A DNA stretch of 64,000 nt from Blepharisma japonicum. Taxonomy: Eukaryota > Ciliophora > Heterotrichea > Heterotrichida > Blepharismidae. This document shows positions 44,159 through 54,646 of this stretch, piece by piece (position 1 is the stretch's first letter; the number at the start of each line of letters is the position of its first letter). Both the position numbers and the translations under genes were made by a program. The notes beneath the pieces are model-generated. The model was not told the origin of the DNA, made no database searches, and saw only the letters and a list, made by a program, of their open reading frames with translations. The DNA lies in NCBI GenBank assembly GCA_949751835.1, contig CATKHK010000132.1:1-64000 (forward strand), in the 5' to 3' direction.

Positions 44159-45085
44159 ATGCAGCGAATGCTCTTTGTTTTCCTCGGGCTTGCATGCCTA
44201 TCTGCCGCTGTACATTCAGAGCCAACCCCAGCTGACGCTCTTAACTTCGTTAAAGGATTACTTTCAGGTCTTCAAGCAAATCCAGAGATTGAAGGAACCT
44301 GCCAAACCCAACTCAACTCAGAATCTGCCTTGGTCCAAGAAATCGTTTCTAACTTCCAAAGCATTCTTCACTTAAACTTTGAAGACACCCAAGCACTCAT
44401 CACAAATCTCAAAGCCCTTGCCAGCAGCCTCCACCAGATCGTGCCAGCTTGCAACCTTGAAGCCTTAGAAAAGCAACTTACTCAAATCTTGAACCCTAAT
44501 ACTGGCCTTTCCATCTTAATGACCAACTATTTCAAACACTCCTCAGAAATCCACGCTGACATGAAAGTCTTGACCGCTTGCAACGCCGACTACTCAGCCT
44601 GTGGCCAATCCTTAGGTAACGCAATCCAACTCTTAGTAGGCTGGACCCTTACAGCAGGAGCCAACCCAACTCCTAACTACGACTTCTTCAACGGCTTATT
44701 GGCTGGGCTTGCCAAGAACGGAGTCTCCAAATGTGTAGCTGATTTCACTGGACTTGAACCTCAGTTCACACAAGTCTCCAATTATATCAAAAAGCTCGAA
44801 GGCGGTGACATTTTCGTTCTCCACACCATGCTTAACTTGGTTGTTAAGATTGAAGACGAAATTTTCAGCTGGAACGCTGACTGCAACTATACAGCTTTAA
44901 TTGCAATTCTTAAAGGACTTGGAACTCAAAGCGGAACAAACCAAGTAGTCACCAACTACTTACAGAACTTTTCCACTATTAACAACGACTTCTTGTCACT
45001 TGGAAATGGAAAATGTGAAAGCGCTTATGAATGTGGCCACAACCTTGGAGAAGGAATCCGCTTACTTCTTGGATGGGGAATTTAA
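44159..45085 (+). CDS. Secreted protein with two tandem Cys domains
   Basis: The 308-aa product begins with a clear signal peptide (MQRMLFVFLGLACLSAAVHS). The mature part is two related domains of ~145 aa. Each has CQTQL or CVADF near the start, a helix, CNLEAL or CNYTAL in the middle, and an end of the type CGQSLGNAIQLLVGW or CGHNLGEGIRLLLGW. The six Cys per domain suggest disulphides. Codons end in C much more often than in neighbouring genes (AAC, TTC, CTC), the mark of high expression. There is no TGA codon in it. The family looks lineage-specific; the function is unknown. Confidence 0.8.
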   Translation: MQRMLFVFLGLACLSAAVHSEPTPADALNFVKGLLSGLQANPEIEGTCQTQLNSESALVQEIVSNFQSILHLNFEDTQALITNLKALASSLHQIVPACNLEALEKQLTQILNPNTGLSILMTNYFKHSSEIHADMKVLTACNADYSACGQSLGNAIQLLVGWTLTAGANPTPNYDFFNGLLAGLAKNGVSKCVADFTGLEPQFTQVSNYIKKLEGGDIFVLHTMLNLVVKIEDEIFSWNADCNYTALIAILKGLGTQSGTNQVVTNYLQNFSTINNDFLSLGNGKCESAYECGHNLGEGIRLLLGWGI

Positions 45086-45109
45086 ATAACCTTTATTCTT
45101 AATTTGAAA

Positions 45110-46330
45110 TTAATATATTAACTTAAAGAAGTCTCTACAGTCCATACTATAGAAGTAACCATTATTTTTTTGCTGTACATGATATAGGAAAAGTGATATC
45201 GTGCTGAAAAGGTTGTCTGAGTCTTTATGAGGGGCCCAAATTTCGCTCCCTGATAAGATTTCAAAGGTAGGGATTCGGGAGGTTTGGTAAAAAAGGACTT
45301 TGGAGATGTGCATTGAGGTAGGGGGGGCTTCAGTCACTATTTCAGAAAACATATTGAAATTAGGGTCAACTGTAGGGTTGTTAAGGTTGTTTAAAAGGCG
45401 AAAGAAAAGGTGAGAAAGGATTAAAGGGTCGCTTGGCTTTCGGGAGGTCCAAGAATTTTCAGAAACTACTGGGGAAGCTTGATAGTCTTTTAGAGATAAA
45501 GTGCTTGATAATGCATAAAGCCGAGAAATTATGAAATTCCGACAGTTAAAGGTAGGAATTTCAAAGAAATTATCTAAAAGTAGCCGTTGGCGGACTATGT
45601 CAGCAAGCTGGAGTCGTTTTAAAGCTTCTTCCTTGCTTGAGTCGCCTGGGATTGCTGAGTCCTTTTTAGAGAGCTCTAAATCCAGTGTATAGTTAAACTT
45701 CAAGTCTTTTATTAAATCCTGGATATCCCGAATGCTAACTCTTTTATAGACAGTTTTTTCCTCATGTGTAAGTTCAAAGCCTTTTATATCGTCAAATGAT
45801 CCTTCATAAATCCAGTGTTTTTCACATTTTTTGGTGAATTCTTTTAATAATTTATTTAATTGCATGATATTTTCGACATTAGAATTCAGCACATAAGGAA
45901 TCAGTTCTTTTGAGTACCATTGTCTGACGTTCATAATCCACTGTCTAATTTTCATATCAATCCCTTTCTTCTTCATCCATTCCTCTACGACATGTGAAGG
46001 ATTCATAACAACCTCATTTCCTGGCTCTTGATTTTCTATGATTTCTTTATTTTCATAGTGAGTTTGTGTGTAGTTTATTTCATTTATCGCTTTATTGGCT
46101 TCTAAATCGCTGTTTATGTATTTTAAAGTCATAGCTCCTGTTATGACCACACAAGCTAAAGTTAACGGTGCCATAAAGTTAGTCCCAAACATCGACCCTT
46201 TCTTTGGAGCAAGATATAAAAGATCCGTGACTAAAACGATCGTGACTGTAACTAAACCTATTAAAATAATTCTGTTTTTCTCTTGGTAGTCACGAATTTT
46301 TTGGATTTGTGAGTGAGCGGTGATGTTCAT
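45110..46330 (-). CDS. Two-TM protein, TMEM209-like
   Basis: The 406-aa product has two N-terminal membrane segments (IILIGLVTVTIVLVTDLLYL and MAPLTLACVVITGAMTL), then a soluble part. The pattern of MNVRQWYSKELIPYVLNSN, NFIISRLYALSSTLSL and PLILSHLFFRLLNN resembles TMEM209, an inner-nuclear-membrane protein linked to nuclear pores, but the match is partial and remembered, not computed. No TGA codon occurs. The window also holds a nucleoporin gene, which proves nothing about this one. Confidence 0.55.
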   Translation of the reverse strand: MNITAHSQIQKIRDYQEKNRIILIGLVTVTIVLVTDLLYLAPKKGSMFGTNFMAPLTLACVVITGAMTLKYINSDLEANKAINEINYTQTHYENKEIIENQEPGNEVVMNPSHVVEEWMKKKGIDMKIRQWIMNVRQWYSKELIPYVLNSNVENIMQLNKLLKEFTKKCEKHWIYEGSFDDIKGFELTHEEKTVYKRVSIRDIQDLIKDLKFNYTLDLELSKKDSAIPGDSSKEEALKRLQLADIVRQRLLLDNFFEIPTFNCRNFIISRLYALSSTLSLKDYQASPVVSENSWTSRKPSDPLILSHLFFRLLNNLNNPTVDPNFNMFSEIVTEAPPTSMHISKVLFYQTSRIPTFEILSGSEIWAPHKDSDNLFSTISLFLYHVQQKNNGYFYSMDCRDFFKLIY

Positions 46331-46405
46331 ATTTAAATTTAGCTTTTCTAATTAAAATTTTATGGAATTTTTATTCAGAGAGGATATATAATTTTTTATT
46401 TATTA

Positions 46406-47089
46406 TTAATTATCCCAAAAAGTTTGGACATCTTCAGTTTCCTCGATTTTTGCTTTGTCTTCTTCACTTGATGAATTTTCTTTAGAAATCAAAATTTGTT
46501 CATGTTTTTTTAAGCAGCGTAAATAAAATGCAACAGCGCCCATGGAAAGCTCTTCATGGATAAGTAGCTTAGAAAATTTATTCGGTAGCATCTTTTTTAT
46601 AGAGAAGAAGCGGTTTTTAACAGAAATATCTACTCGGCCTGGCAGAGATTTGGCTATTAATGACCATTTTGAACCGTGCTTTTTATACATTTCAAAAATG
46701 ATTGAGTCTTCTTCAGGAGTCCACTTGCCTTTGTTTATGTCTGGGTTCAGCATATTAACTCATCGTTCGCGGCATTGCTTCGCACTACGCCCTGTAAATT
46801 CCCGAGAGCAGCTTGATCAGCGAGTTGGGCCTACATTCTTAACCCATTCTCTGAGCATCGCATCTTCGTGAGGCTTCCATCGTCCTTTTATTAGCCCTGG
46901 GATCGATATCTTAGACCATCTATCCATGCACTGTTTCGGAGTTCTTTGTCCTATCTCATTAGCTATAATCCTTCAATTTTTTTCTCCATAATATTCCACT
47001 GCCACTTTGAGTGCTTTATCTTCTTCAGGGTTCCATTTCCCATGCTTTAATACAGGTATATCAATTTCTATCTCTTCTTTCATTGCCAT
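46406..47089 (-). CDS. R1R2R3-type Myb DNA-binding protein
   Basis: The product is 227 aa. Three Myb repeats follow each other: HGKWNPEEDKALKVAVEYYG...NWRIIA, KGRWKPHEDAMLREWVKNVG...RWSSCS, and KGKWTPEEDSIIFEMYKKHG...KWSLIA. TGA encodes the second-position Trp of NWRII and RWSSC and the Trp of ERWVNM, so under the standard code only R3 would be found. The C-terminal ~65 residues are acidic. It may act as a transcription regulator, as c-Myb-like proteins do. Confidence 0.9.
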
Positions 47090-47298
47090 TTTAAGATCCC
47101 CCTTTTAATTAAACGCATTGTAAGGCATTCTTCAATAAAAATCTTATTGAAATCAAAAGGCTTGATAGGAGCTAATTATTTGGAAGGCGCAGAAATATTA
47201 TTCAGTTAAGATTTCTATCAGAGTCCATGAGATGCAATGCTCCACTAATAATGAGTTTATTAGGAAATTTAGGCTTATGATATTTTAATTATTATTTC

Positions 47299-47841
47299 CT
47301 AAAGTTTGAAAATGCTTTTCACGTTAATCCAGAATAAAAATCCGTTGTTAACAAAAGTCAGCATTATCCATATTGATCGAAATGCAGGAATCCCAGTATA
47401 TCCAGCAGCTATATACCCAAAGTAAAACAAGATTCTTGAAACTATATAAATTCCTGTCACAAGGACAATTTTTTCTGGAGCAAGACCTCCAAATGCCCCT
47501 ATAGCTATCAGGTTGACAGCAAATAAAAAGTTCTGCTCTAGAGTATTTTGAAGACACATAGAATGGACTTTAAACCAGATTCCTTGATATTCTTTTAATA
47601 CATTACCTGCAGCAGTTAAAATTCTGCAGAGCATAACTATGATAATCAGGTAAAATATTGGTATTGTGCTAATTGCTGAACATTTTATAGCTAATTCAAG
47701 AGTAGACTTTGCAGTTAAAAATTTGGGAGGAATTTGGATAGGTAAAAAATAAACTTGTTGATAAACCCAAAGAATAAAAGCCAAGAGGACTGGATAAACC
47801 CCAAAAATTACCCAAAAAGGCATCCTTTTAGCTTCTGCCAT
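47299..47841 (-). CDS. MAPEG-family membrane protein
   Basis: The 180-aa product has four hydrophobic segments and the MAPEG pattern: QNTLEQNFLFAVNLIAIG after the second segment, then GIYIVSRILFYFGYIAAGYTGIPAFRS. The family includes membrane glutathione transferases and leukotriene synthases, but also many proteins of unknown activity. The subclass cannot be fixed by eye. Confidence 0.72.
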   Translation of the reverse strand: MAEAKRMPFWVIFGVYPVLLAFILWVYQQVYFLPIQIPPKFLTAKSTLELAIKCSAISTIPIFYLIIIVMLCRILTAAGNVLKEYQGIWFKVHSMCLQNTLEQNFLFAVNLIAIGAFGGLAPEKIVLVTGIYIVSRILFYFGYIAAGYTGIPAFRSIWIMLTFVNNGFLFWINVKSIFKL

Positions 47842-48167
47842 TTCTCTTATTATAATTGCACCAAATTTAATTTAAGTATAGGAGCTGCATATATAATTTT
47901 TGGCTGAAATTTCAAATTGATTAAAACAAAAATTTAGCATGATAAATGGAAGAGATTTTGATGAAGTTTAAAATGTATTTTCAAAATATTCCCAATTTAT
48001 AATTATCATATGTTGAGTCTATAAAATTATTATTTGTTTTTTTAATTGAATTTCGAGAGATACATTTTCTACAGGTGATTATTTGTGAAATCAATTTGCT
48101 TTCATTTTTACTTTAAATCAAACACTTGTAAAGGATTTATCATATTTAATTAAATGGGGCTATAAAA
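47842..48167. other. AT-rich divergent intergenic region
   Basis: This lies between two divergent genes. No RNA gene or repeat was seen. Confidence 0.45.
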
Positions 48168-48758
48168 ATGAATGATCAAGTACAACGCAAGAATTTAGCT
48201 AAAAAATCCTCAGGAGAGCCTAAAAAAGAATATCAAAAAGTCAGGATCAAAGACACTGAATTTTGTGTTGGGGACTCTGTCCAAATCCTTATTAATGATA
48301 ACGAATATTCTTACGGCATAATAGAACGAATCTGATGGCACCAACGCCGAGGAAAACCCAAGGCAGAAATTCGTGCTTATTTCAAACCAAAAGATCTATT
48401 CGAAAACACAGAAATTTTCAGTGAGGCTGAGCTATTTGACTCAAATTTAGTCCAAACTATTGACATAGAATCCATTGAAGGCAAAATTTTAGTATTAGAA
48501 TTCCAAACTTATTACCTAGAAGACTACTGAGAAGAAAATATTTTCTTTTCCAGAGCCAAATGGAATACAAAAACTCGCCAGCTAGAGCCTCCTATAAAGG
48601 AATGGATGAAGGTATGTATATGCAACCAAATATTTAATCCTGATAAGGAATACAGCTATTGTGATAAATGCGGGTCCTTTTTTCATGCGGCGTGTGTCGA
48701 AGAAGCAGCGAAGGAAGGAAAAATTTATGAAGACTGCCCAAAATGTCCAGAAAATTAA
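48168..48758 (+). CDS. BAH plus PHD-finger-like protein
   Basis: The 196-aa product is only visible when TGA is read as Trp (IERIWWH, LEDYWEE). Residues ~30-140 resemble a BAH domain (FCVGDSVQILINDNEYSYGI then AEIRAYFKPKDLF). Residues ~155-195 form a PHD-type zinc finger: CICNQIFNPDKEYSYCDKC, FFHAACVEE and DCPKC (C-x-C...C-x2-C...H-x4-C...C-x2-C). BAH-PHD proteins read histone tails. A chromatin role is inference. Confidence 0.8.
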
Positions 48759-48830
48759 TTATAATAAATGATATTTGTATGAGGTAGATTTGAGTTTATA
48801 TGGATTATAATTAAAATATGAAGGAAATTG

Positions 48831-48926
48831 AAAGCACCAGTTCGAACCTGTGGCTTTGTTGCCAGAGGAGATAGAGTGTGCAGAAATCAATCTTCAATAC
48901 ACATTAGCTGTATTGAAGGAACATTT
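48831..48926 (+). ncRNA. Candidate H/ACA-like small RNA
   Basis: Two hairpins lie in the convergent gap. The first is AAAGC..CAG (48831-48840) with CTG..GCTTT (48848-48857) and loop TTCGAAC. The second is a perfect 10-bp stem, CTTCAATACA (48892-48901) and TGTATTGAAG (48909-48918). Between them is AGAGGA (48864-48869), fitting the H box ANANNA, and after them ACA (48921-48923) followed by three T. The pseudouridylation pockets could not be confirmed, and the perfect stem may simply be a 3'-end element. Confidence 0.3.
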
Positions 48927-49428
48927 AATTATTTTTATTTTCTATAGGTTTTTCATCTGTGTTGCTTTTTAAAGTTCTTTCTTTCCTCCGTTTGCCTTCT
49001 TCTTCCTTCATTTTCTGCTGAATCCTCTTAAAAGCTTCATAATCGTCATACTTTTGTGACCCTTCGTGATCTTTGGACTTTTTCTGCTTTAATAGCATCC
49101 ATTTCTCATCCTTATCTGATATCATTTGGACGACTTTTTCTTGAAGTTCGACATAATTGTCCCATTCTTCATCATGTTCATCTACATATTTCAGTCTATC
49201 TAAAATCGAGTCTAAATTTTGCTCTAAAACGTCATCAGGGGCTTTAGCTTTTTTCTTAGGAGGTTCATAAGTTACTTTGGCTTCAATAAATCTGACTGTG
49301 AAATGAGGAAGAATTTTTTGGTAGAATTTTTCAGGAAGAAACCAAATAAGTGGGAATCCAGCTGCAAAGCCAAATGTAAAGCCAAGAGAAACGATGTGTC
49401 TTGATAGAAATGTCGAAGTTGCAGCCAT
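48925..49428 (-). CDS. Single-TM charged protein, unknown
   Basis: The 167-aa product has one N-terminal membrane segment (HIVSLGFTFGFAAGFPLIWFL) and a long charged helical tail (DEEWDNYVELQEKVVQMI, then KRIQQKMKEEEGKRRKE). It was not recognised. The short N-terminal signal-anchor followed by a helix would suit a small mitochondrial inner-membrane or ER protein. Confidence 0.65.
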   Translation of the reverse strand: MAATSTFLSRHIVSLGFTFGFAAGFPLIWFLPEKFYQKILPHFTVRFIEAKVTYEPPKKKAKAPDDVLEQNLDSILDRLKYVDEHDEEWDNYVELQEKVVQMISDKDEKWMLLKQKKSKDHEGSQKYDDYEAFKRIQQKMKEEEGKRRKERTLKSNTDEKPIENKNN

Positions 49429-49481
49429 ATGGTTAATTTTAGATTTTTATTTATACTCATTTAAGTTAAACGCTTAAGTAT

Positions 49482-50192
49482 TTAAGCTCTAAACTTGATT
49501 TCTTTAGCATTTTTGCAGCTATATTCCTCTCTCTTCTGACAAACTATTTCTTTTCCTGCAAAGTCGAAGCAGTATCTTACTTCCGTAAGGAAAACCTCTC
49601 CTGTGCTTTTATTATATTTGCACACAGGATATGCATCTACTCCTAAGGCATCAATGTATTCTTTTACATTATGACTTTCCCCAGGCTGAATATCAAATTT
49701 ATTAAAAATTCCTTCAGGGTCTACTAACTTAAAGAGCTTGAGTCCTCCTCTAAAATAGTCTTCAGGGGTCTTAAATAGTGAACAGGTCCCATGCTTTGCC
49801 CATTCATGATTCCAAAAAGAAAGTTGGTCATCATTGTAAGATTGCCAATATTTCATGAGTTCATTTTCTAGGTCTTTACTAGGGACGAAATTATCTGCTG
49901 GATGACAGCAAAAAGGATGATTGCCGTCATTACGATTTGGCCACAGTCCATGGATGCTGAAATCTTGGGTTAAGTAGCCAGGAGAACAGCTGTTGGTTTC
50001 AGCGCATTTAGAAGAAGGTTTCCATTGGAGAGATAATAAATAGTAATCAGCTGGCTCTGTCCCTTCTTTCATGCATTTGCTTTTCTTGGACCTGGACATG
50101 ACGACATCTTCAGTGATATGGCTAGTAGGGTCATCACATTCTTGTGTGGAACTGCTAACTAGGCCTAAGATAAAAAGGATGATTATTGACAT
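49482..50192 (-). CDS. Secreted ribonuclease T2
   Basis: The 236-aa product has a signal peptide (MSIIILFILGLVSS) and both catalytic sites of the RNase T2 family: CAS I FSIHGLWPN and CAS II FWNHEWAKHGTC, each with its His, plus the acid Glu in CAS II. Paired Cys fit the usual disulphides. T2 enzymes are acid endoribonucleases of lysosomes, vacuoles or the secretory route and in ciliates probably help digest food RNA. Confidence 0.93.
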   Translation of the reverse strand: MSIIILFILGLVSSSTQECDDPTSHITEDVVMSRSKKSKCMKEGTEPADYYLLSLQWKPSSKCAETNSCSPGYLTQDFSIHGLWPNRNDGNHPFCCHPADNFVPSKDLENELMKYWQSYNDDQLSFWNHEWAKHGTCSLFKTPEDYFRGGLKLFKLVDPEGIFNKFDIQPGESHNVKEYIDALGVDAYPVCKYNKSTGEVFLTEVRYCFDFAGKEIVCQKREEYSCKNAKEIKFRA

Positions 50193-50480
50193 TTTATTGG
50201 ATAGAAAATGGAACCGCTTTAATCTATCAATAGATACTTAAATGTTTCATATAAGCTGGGTATTAAATTATAAAGCTATTAATAATAGCTTCCTCAATAA
50301 TTAAATTCCATTATAAGTGTTATATTATTTTTTTTAATGTTTATATTTTTCTTATATATATTAAATTTTATCCTCATAATTTTTCCTTAAAATCATAATA
50401 TTAAATTATTTCTTACTTATATCCAATGATTTGGAAAAAATAAGGCTAAATAAAGAGTTTACAATCAAAAACACAAATAA

Positions 50481-51572
50481 ATGAGTATAGAAAAGCTACG
50501 TCAGGATATGATAGAGATACAAAGGGAAAACGAAAATCTCAAAAAAATAGCTTATTTAAAAGCTATAGAAGAATTGGAACAGGTAAAAGCAGAAAACAAG
50601 CGTCTTCGTTCAGAATTGCATTTTCTCTCAAGCCCTAATCACAAGCAAACCATCTTAAATTCAAATCAAGAGCTAGACCCAGCTGAAGATTATAGAGGCA
50701 GAGTCTTTTGCAAATCATCTTTGGCTTCTCCTATAGTAAAATCTAAATCTTCAAAGCTTTTTCCTCTATTAGAGCATTCGAATTCAGCTTACAAACTAGA
50801 ACTCCCACCAATACATTCCAAAACTTTAAAAAATAAAGCTTCTTATTCGCCTCAACCTCAATTGTCACCTTTAATGAAAGATACAAGAGCTATTCTACAA
50901 GAAAGCAAAAGGATTATTCAGCCAAAGCCATCAATAAAATATAACTCAACAACAAATGAAGAATTGGAAAATGCAAAATTAGCAAAAATGAGAAGGGAAA
51001 CTTTTAAACAAATTGCAGCAGAAAAATTCAGTTTAGTAAATAGGCATTATAATAATATAGACCAGTACAATAAATCTCCTGAAGAAGATGTGGACTTTGA
51101 AAGATATGGAGATATTAATGGAAATTTTGGAAGCTCAAACCAGAAATTCATAAATATTATTGACAAAGATGACCCAGACATCGTTTCGGAAAGGATAGTG
51201 TTTGAGAAAAAAGATACCTTGAACTCTGATTCATTAGAAATGGATTTTAAGGAGAAAAAAACTCGGAAAAACCAAGAAAACTCTGAGGAAAAGAAAACAC
51301 CTAGAAAAGATGAGGTGGAGGTGAAGCCAATAAAAGAAGGGCATGATATGAGAAAATATGATGATTTAATTAAAAAGGATGAAGAAGCTCTTAAAGAAGC
51401 GAAAGAGCTTATAAAAACTATAGAGCTAAGACAAAAGCAGCAGCTTGAAAATTTAAAAATAATGGAAGATGAGAAAAAAAGAAAGGAAGAGGCTGATAAA
51501 GTACAACAAGTAATTGTGAAGCCAAAAAATAACTTAAGAAGGAAAAACACTTATAAAATTCTTTATGCATAG
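50481..51572 (+). CDS. Coiled-coil protein, unknown
   Basis: The 363-aa product was not recognised. It has an N-terminal coiled coil (IEKLRQDMIEIQRENENLKK, heptad-like), a Ser/Lys-rich middle, and a highly charged C-terminal helix (EEALKEAKELIKTIELRQK). It is probably a cytoskeletal or basal-body linker. It contains no TGA codon. Confidence 0.65.
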   Translation: MSIEKLRQDMIEIQRENENLKKIAYLKAIEELEQVKAENKRLRSELHFLSSPNHKQTILNSNQELDPAEDYRGRVFCKSSLASPIVKSKSSKLFPLLEHSNSAYKLELPPIHSKTLKNKASYSPQPQLSPLMKDTRAILQESKRIIQPKPSIKYNSTTNEELENAKLAKMRRETFKQIAAEKFSLVNRHYNNIDQYNKSPEEDVDFERYGDINGNFGSSNQKFINIIDKDDPDIVSERIVFEKKDTLNSDSLEMDFKEKKTRKNQENSEEKKTPRKDEVEVKPIKEGHDMRKYDDLIKKDEEALKEAKELIKTIELRQKQQLENLKIMEDEKKRKEEADKVQQVIVKPKNNLRRKNTYKILYA

Positions 51573-52534
51573 ACAGAGTTGCTATAAAAGCAAATAAGAA
51601 TTTTAATTGGAATTAATTTTATGTTTTATTTTAAAATTGATCTATATAAATAATGAAATTTGTTCTTTATTAAATTGGTGATTTATAATTTTATAGTAAA
51701 ATGGAAATTATTCACAATGAGGATTTCAAGATTCTCAGGTTATTGAGATTCTCATAAGACAAGCTATTATTAGATAAGCTCGAGATTTGCATCTTAAACC
51801 CTCTAGAATAGGATTTTTAGCTGGAGCCTATGGGCTTCTTCATAATAGCTATTTGAGCTTTATAAAATCAAATCAAAGTTTCGAGCTCATTGGCAATTTT
51901 AATTATTGCTCATAGATAAAAATATATAAATTCAAATTATTAAACTTATTGACTCTTATAATTCAATATAAATATTTACAAAAAAATTAATAAATTCAAA
52001 GCTTTGCATTTTCAATTACTAAAATAACTATTTTAAATAAGTTAAGTTTAGTTAAGAGATGGGTATCTATTGATAAATGGTGCTTCTTGCTTGTTTTACT
52101 AAAATCTAAACTGCGGAAATCAAATTCTAATGGATTTAAGTTTATATTTTAATTTTAAAAAAAGATTTAGAAAATGTTCTTCGTATTTTCAAATTTTTTA
52201 AAGTGAATGCAAGATTAAAGATGTCAAAAATTTTGATATGCTAAAAATGTTACCATTTTCCAATTTAATTCATCAATTTTATTTTGATCTAAATTTTATT
52301 TGCTAAGTGTTTTTATATTGATGGATAATATTCGAATTCATCAGATATATGCTTATATCTGATCAAATCAAGCCTAATAAAAAACTATTGCAACAATTAT
52401 ATAAATCACAGCTAAAATTAGTTAAAAATAAAAAAATTTCAATATTGATCTTTGCTAAATTTTCTATTAAAAGTGAATTAATTTAATTATCTATTTTAGT
52501 AATAATTTTGAAGCATAAATTATCTTGAAATAAA
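51573..52534. other. Long AT-rich intergenic stretch
   Basis: This 960-bp stretch has no coding frame that could be supported. Around 51700-51920 short fragments look less AT-rich but show no consistent frame. It precedes the tandem family of secreted proteins. Confidence 0.45.
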
Positions 52535-53986
52535 ATGAAATTTATTGCTCTTACAGTTTTTTTAGGTTTCACAAGTCTTATTGAATCACGAATTTATTCT
52601 GAGATTTTCCCGCCCATCTCTGGTGCTGCTAATGCTGATGTTTATCTTTATTTTGCTTACCCTATAAGACTCCCTGCACATACCATAATTAGAATCCAAC
52701 AGGCATTTGCTCTATGGCAATACTCAAATAGTCAGATAACTGACTATTGTTGATGCAACTTTGATTATATCTCATGCCAATTTACAGGAAGCCTTGAAAT
52801 ACAAACATCTGTAGAAATACCCGCAAATAAAATTATTGAAATTTATTTAGACAGCTCTCTATATTTAGGTGGCACTAATTCAGGCAACTATCCTGGATTT
52901 ATTATAACTGCATTATGATTAAACGTAATAATAACTGAAGATTTAGACAGTTCTAATATTGTCACAATAAAGCCTGCTGTTCCACTTGCAGTTAGAAATT
53001 GGCAAATTGCACTTGATGATATAACTCCTGGAGCTATTTCTAATTACAGGTTTAAATTTACATCTGATGCGGACACAAATCCAGGATATCAAATTGTAAT
53101 AGGTTTTGATCAAAAATTTAACCCCTGGCTCTGTGAACCTAAAAATCGGAATATTGGTGAGAAAAATGATTACTCTATAAAGTGTTCTTCAGACACATTG
53201 GGAGATATTTCATGCACAGCTAAGCATTGATATGTCATTGTTACTGGAATAAATAAAGCTATTTTGGCAAATGGTAATATTGATGTGAAGCTAGAAAAAC
53301 TATGAACTCCTTCAATTGGAACATTTTATATGAGTTTTTATATATTAGATGCAAATGATGAGGTAAAAAGCTTTGCAGACCCTTCACCCCTCGTCATAAG
53401 TAATGACAATCCTTCCAGCTTTGTTGATTTCAAAAGTATGCGAATTTCAGATAACCATTTATTAAATATAGCGAAATATGAGTTTGAATTTTATGTAGGG
53501 AGTATGTATCTTCAAAATTACATGATTTTTGTAGAATTTCCTCAAGAATATAATTTAGCAAAAAATCCAACTCTATCCTGCAATGTTACGTATTTTGATG
53601 AATCAGCTCAAAATCCGAGTAGAGAAATTTTTTGGTTTTTTTGAAATGATAATAGCAATTGCACTTCCTATAATAGCTATATAAAAATTTCTGTGCCTGT
53701 AAGAAGTCCTATGCAGTTTACAAATAATATGAGACTAAAAGTAGCAATTGATGGGATTCTAAATCCTCAAAGGGCGTATAAAAATACTGGCTTTACAAAC
53801 TGGGAAAATATTAACTTAGTAGATAATGATTATATTTCAGGAAAATTTGAAATAGAAATATTTGACTCAGGTGCAGTAAAATCAATTGCCAAAAGTGGAA
53901 GACTGTTTCACAGTGTATATGCAGGATTTAAAAAAACTAACAAAAGTTTTCAGTTTACAAGCAAAGCGAAGTCTATTATTTCTTAA
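52535..53986 (+). CDS. Secreted tandem-family protein 1
   Basis: The 483-aa product starts with a signal peptide (MKFIALTVFLGFTSLIES). It continues with SEIFPPISGAANADVYLYF and PIRLPAHTIIRI, then CWCNFDYISC, a DITPGAISNY block, CSSDTLGDISCTAKHWYVIVTG, and a C-terminal part ISDNHLLNIAKYEFEFYVG. About six Cys are shared with the next two genes. TGA encodes many Trp. The pattern suggests several beta-sandwich domains. No C-terminal membrane or GPI signal is clear, so it may be secreted or surface-bound. No known family was recognised. Confidence 0.82.
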
Positions 53987-54406
53987 AATAAGTTAATTTA
54001 ATCATTACTATTTATCATTAAAGGAATAATAAATAATATTTTCATCGCCTTTTGTTACTTCCCAATCATCATTGAAGGAATTATTTTATGAAAAATGAAG
54101 ATTGATTGAGGAATCCAATTGAAGCGCAAATATCTAGAGAACCTTTGGCTTCACTCAGTAAAGTCTAGAGCTCTGAATAGACTAAGACAGCGTGAGGTGC
54201 CTTATTTTATTTAATATATTTTTGCTATTAAAAATAGAGATTTTGGATATGGTAATGCAGTAAAACTTTAATTTATACTTATTTTAATAACTTATAATAA
54301 AATTCCATGAATTTATATACTGATTTAGCTACTTAAATAATATTATAAGATTGATTTCATTAATTTTTAAACAAAATTTAAATAACTAAGATAAAAGTCT
54401 AATATA

Positions 54407-54646
54407 ATGAATTATTTGCTAAACGAATTTAAAAAAGAGAAATATAAAAGAAATAGAGAATCAAGACCAAACAATAAAGCCAAATCCTCCATCAATAATA
54501 AATTCAGCAAATTATTAGAAGACGAGCTTGCTGGTGCTAAAACATTCTTGGAGAAAACTTTTCCCATCGAATGATTATTTCTTGGTGTATTAAATAATAT
54601 ATGAAATTTATTAGTATCCCAGTCTACTTCAGCCTCTATTGGTTAA
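54407..54646 (+). CDS. Short basic ORF overlapping the next gene
   Basis: ATG at 54407 opens 79 codons with three TGA, ending in TAA at 54644, 46 bp inside the next gene in another frame. The product is basic at first (KKEKYKRNRESRPNNKAKSS) and then hydrophobic. It could be chance; it has no paralogue upstream of the other two family members. Confidence 0.25.

Noticed and set aside
48831-48857. tRNA T-loop-like TTCGAAC
   Set aside because: The flanking arms do not form a tRNA T-stem and no acceptor, D or anticodon arms fit on either strand.
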